From assembly GCA_964606665.1 (NCBI GenBank), contig CAZSHS010000083.1, positions 1 through 5,886 on the forward strand: 5,886 bases of DNA, written 5' to 3'. The first letter of the stretch is position 1; every line of letters starts with the position of its first letter. Of this stretch, positions 4,488-5,886 are shown in pieces. The translations under genes were made by a program, and so were the position numbers. Below the pieces are notes generated by a model. The model was given only the letters and a program-made list of their open reading frames with translations. It was not told the DNA's origin and made no database searches. The DNA is from Aved-18 sp964606665 (GTDB taxonomy: Bacteria > Cyanobacteriota > Vampirovibrionia > Obscuribacterales > Obscuribacteraceae).

Positions 4488-5522
4488 TTAATAGCGCAGT
4501 AGCATCACTTGCCCGTTCCATTTTTTGAGCGTATCTTTGGATAGAAATTCCAGACTTCCATGTTTAGCCAAAGTTTCTCTTGCAATTTCATGCAGGGGCG
4601 TAAATTCAAGCAATCCGCTATTATCCCAGGCAGGAGTTTCAAGCAAAAGTTGAGCTGCGCGACCTTCGACTACGCATGCAATCATTTCGTCTTTGGCAGT
4701 AACCAGCTTGTGACTGCTTGCCGCTTCGTTGCATTTCGCAAGCCATTCATTGGAAATGTTTTCCTGAATAAGCTCGGTAATTTTGGTACCAAGTTCGGTG
4801 AGTGAATTGCCGCCAGTTGCGTGCACCACTTCATCAATACAAGCAATAACATTCAAAGATGATTTTTTGAAATCTTCGTCTGTTGCTGTAGTTAGTGAAT
4901 TACCGACGATAACGGCAGGCGATTCGAGCTTAGAGCAAAGAGCAGAAATAGCATCCAAAAACTCTTTGATCCATTTGATATCGTGCTCGCCTCTGTGTGC
5001 CTTGCCATCTTTATCTGCTTGTGTTGTGACTTTGTGTTTATAGATTTTGTTCACTAACTCAAGCTCAGGCGACGATTCAAGTATCTCTAGATGATCGTTT
5101 TGACCTTTAAATACTTGAATAGCTCTGGCTTCAAGTTGAAACATGATGTATCGGCGCGATTGCTGTTCGGCATAAAGACTTTCGAGTGCAGAAAAATACT
5201 CACCCATGTATTGGCGCTCGGGCAAATAGGTGTAATAAAGTTTAGTAGCAGCGAATTCAGGCGAAATGAAAATGCCGAACGATTTAGCACCGGTACTTAA
5301 ATCTAATTGTTCAATTTCTTGATCAACTTTATTGAGCAGATTTTCAGTTAGAGCCGACTGTAACCCAGCATCTTTGATAACTTCATGACACTTGCTGCGC
5401 ATATGTCCTTTGTCGTGCAATTGTTTTTCAGAGCCAGAATGGACTCGAAAGAAAAATGAAAACGCAGGAGCTTTTTGTTTTTCGACCAGATATGAGAAAT
5501 CTTTTGTAAGTGTCGCTGTCAT
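4488..5522 (-). CDS. Bacterial aeRF1/Pelota-like (baeRF, Balon-type) ribosome factor
   Basis: A 344-residue soluble protein with the layout I associate with bacterial homologues of archaeo-eukaryotic release factor 1. The N-terminal alpha/beta domain (about 18-150) includes SFGIFISPEF (81-90), the YLPERQYMGEYFSALESLY stretch and the following RRYIMFQLEARAIQVFKG (123-140). The middle domain begins at PAVIVGNSL (202-210). The C-terminal part contains EGRAAQLLLE (286-295) and ends GQVMLLRY, matching the terminal (A)ILRY of the family. Some members, such as Balon, bind the ribosomal A site and help hibernation under stress; others may act in rescue. No GGQ peptidyl-hydrolysis motif is present (only GGN at 237-239, NGQ at 336-338), arguing against termination activity. 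AGAGGT (5534-5529) lies 6 nt before the ATG. The gene follows a coiled-coil membrane protein gene by 48 nt. The exact subfamily is uncertain. Confidence 0.75.
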   Translation of the reverse strand: MTATLTKDFSYLVEKQKAPAFSFFFRVHSGSEKQLHDKGHMRSKCHEVIKDAGLQSALTENLLNKVDQEIEQLDLSTGAKSFGIFISPEFAATKLYYTYLPERQYMGEYFSALESLYAEQQSRRYIMFQLEARAIQVFKGQNDHLEILESSPELELVNKIYKHKVTTQADKDGKAHRGEHDIKWIKEFLDAISALCSKLESPAVIVGNSLTTATDEDFKKSSLNVIACIDEVVHATGGNSLTELGTKITELIQENISNEWLAKCNEAASSHKLVTAKDEMIACVVEGRAAQLLLETPAWDNSGLLEFTPLHEIARETLAKHGSLEFLSKDTLKKWNGQVMLLRY

Positions 5523-5528
5523 TGAACT

Positions 5529-5534
5529 ACCTCT
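5529..5534 (-). promoter_or_regulatory. Ribosome binding site of the aeRF1-like gene
   Basis: AGAGGT on the minus strand, 6 nt before the ATG at 5522. It fixes the start and contrasts with the SD-less genes elsewhere in the window. Confidence 0.75.
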
Positions 5535-5544
5535 TTTGGTGATG

Positions 5545-5564
5545 GCTCATCCTTTCGGTTGAGC
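5545..5564 (-). repeat. Intercistronic hairpin with GAAA tetraloop
   Basis: Read on the minus strand the RNA folds as GCTCA, an A-A mismatch, CC, a GAAA loop, GG and TGAGC. This makes seven pairs capped by a stable GNRA tetraloop closed by C-G. It lies between the stop of the coiled-coil gene (5571) and the ribosome site of the aeRF1-like gene (5534). There is no T run, so it is not a terminator. It could protect or process the bicistronic mRNA, or set the ratio of the two proteins. Confidence 0.45.
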
Positions 5565-5570
5565 GTTGAT

Positions 5571-5849
5571 CTATTTGTGTTTTAAAGTTGTGTCTATTAG
5601 CCCAAGCGCGTGCTCTGTGTCTTTTAGATGCGCTCTTGTTTTTTGCATTTCTAATTCAAGTTGTGCAACCTGTTTGGCTTTATGCTCCAAGTCGGTTTCC
5701 AAGTCACTTCTTTGCTTAACTAGAGAATCTCTTGAATATTTCAGTTCAGCTTCTACTTGCTGATCGAACGCCTTAGACGGCTGAAAAACCAAGACGCATA
5801 CACCAACCACAAGCACTACTACGACTAAAACGGAACCAATAACCTTCAT
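5571..5849 (-). CDS. Small membrane-anchored coiled-coil protein, hypothetical
   Basis: A 92-residue protein with a very hydrophobic N-terminus (about 4-22, rich in Val) followed by a charged helical region (28-90). Leu, Val and Met fall at 43, 50, 54, 61, 64, 68, 75, 82 and 85, close to a heptad pattern, so a coiled coil anchored by a single membrane helix is likely. With no cleavage motif, most of the protein probably faces outward or the periplasm if the N-terminus is inside, but the topology is unproven. A Cys at 18 is preceded by Val, so it is not a proper lipobox. GGAGGGG lies 7 nt before the ATG. It is the first gene of a tight unit with the aeRF1-like gene. I recognise no family; such proteins are low in sequence complexity and hard to assign. 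Confidence 0.75.
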   Translation of the reverse strand: MKVIGSVLVVVVLVVGVCVLVFQPSKAFDQQVEAELKYSRDSLVKQRSDLETDLEHKAKQVAQLELEMQKTRAHLKDTEHALGLIDTTLKHK

Positions 5850-5856
5850 TTCTTAA

Positions 5857-5863
5857 CCCCTCC
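5857..5863 (-). promoter_or_regulatory. Strong ribosome binding site of the coiled-coil protein gene
   Basis: GGAGGGG on the minus strand, 7 nt before the ATG at 5849, the best Shine-Dalgarno match in the window. No promoter is visible in the remaining bases up to the edge, so the unit may begin with another gene outside the window. Confidence 0.75.
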
Positions 5864-5886
5864 GCAGCAAGCGTCCATACTTTACT

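Noticed and set aside
4560..5300. Several + strand frames across the aeRF1-like gene
   Set aside because: They are antisense shadows of a coding frame that matches a known family from end to end.
5783..5849. Lipoprotein signal in the coiled-coil protein (Cys18)
   Set aside because: The residue before Cys is Val and the N-terminus lacks the usual charged region and small -1 residue; a plain membrane anchor fits better.

Overview
The window is chromosomal DNA from a bacterium of moderate G+C, roughly mid-40s percent by eye. It carries single-domain metabolic, membrane and translation-stress genes. I see no mobile element, CRISPR array, tRNA or rRNA. The host cannot be named securely. The SulP transporter resembles the cyanobacterial BicA bicarbonate transporter clade, and the operon at the right encodes a bacterial aeRF1-like (Balon/baeRF-type) ribosome factor. 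An environmental lineage with a cyanobacterial-type transporter, possibly a non-photosynthetic relative such as the Vampirovibrionia/Melainabacteria, would fit, but this is a guess.

Layout, left to right. Positions 1-62 hold an ambiguous gene edge. A membrane-anchored alpha/beta hydrolase runs leftward (947 to 63). A region with a small palindrome and weak open frames follows (948-1155), then a possible small Cys-rich protein on the + strand (1156-1359). This converges, with 3 nt between stop codons, on a leftward DUF4256 gene (1932 to 1363). A 91-bp divergent promoter region separates DUF4256 from a rightward DUF4239 (bestrophin-like) membrane protein (2024-2779). A rightward SulP/STAS anion transporter (2876-4462) comes next. 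It converges, across a 14-bp-stem hairpin that contains the SulP stop codon, on a leftward two-gene unit. That unit is a small membrane-anchored coiled-coil protein (5849 to 5571) followed by the aeRF1-like factor (5522 to 4488).

Two features stand out. First, three genes without a Shine-Dalgarno sequence (hydrolase, DUF4256, SulP) each have a -10-like hexamer ending exactly 6 nt before the ATG (TAAGAT, TACAAT, TAAGAT). That is the spacing expected for leaderless mRNAs. The two genes of the right-hand unit instead carry good Shine-Dalgarno sequences 6-7 nt before their ATGs. Second, the SulP start is covered by a perfect 24-bp interrupted palindrome that includes the extended -10 and the start codon, a strong candidate operator. 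The aeRF1-like factor paired with a membrane-anchored coiled-coil protein is the most interesting protein-level association. No wholly new multi-gene system is evident.
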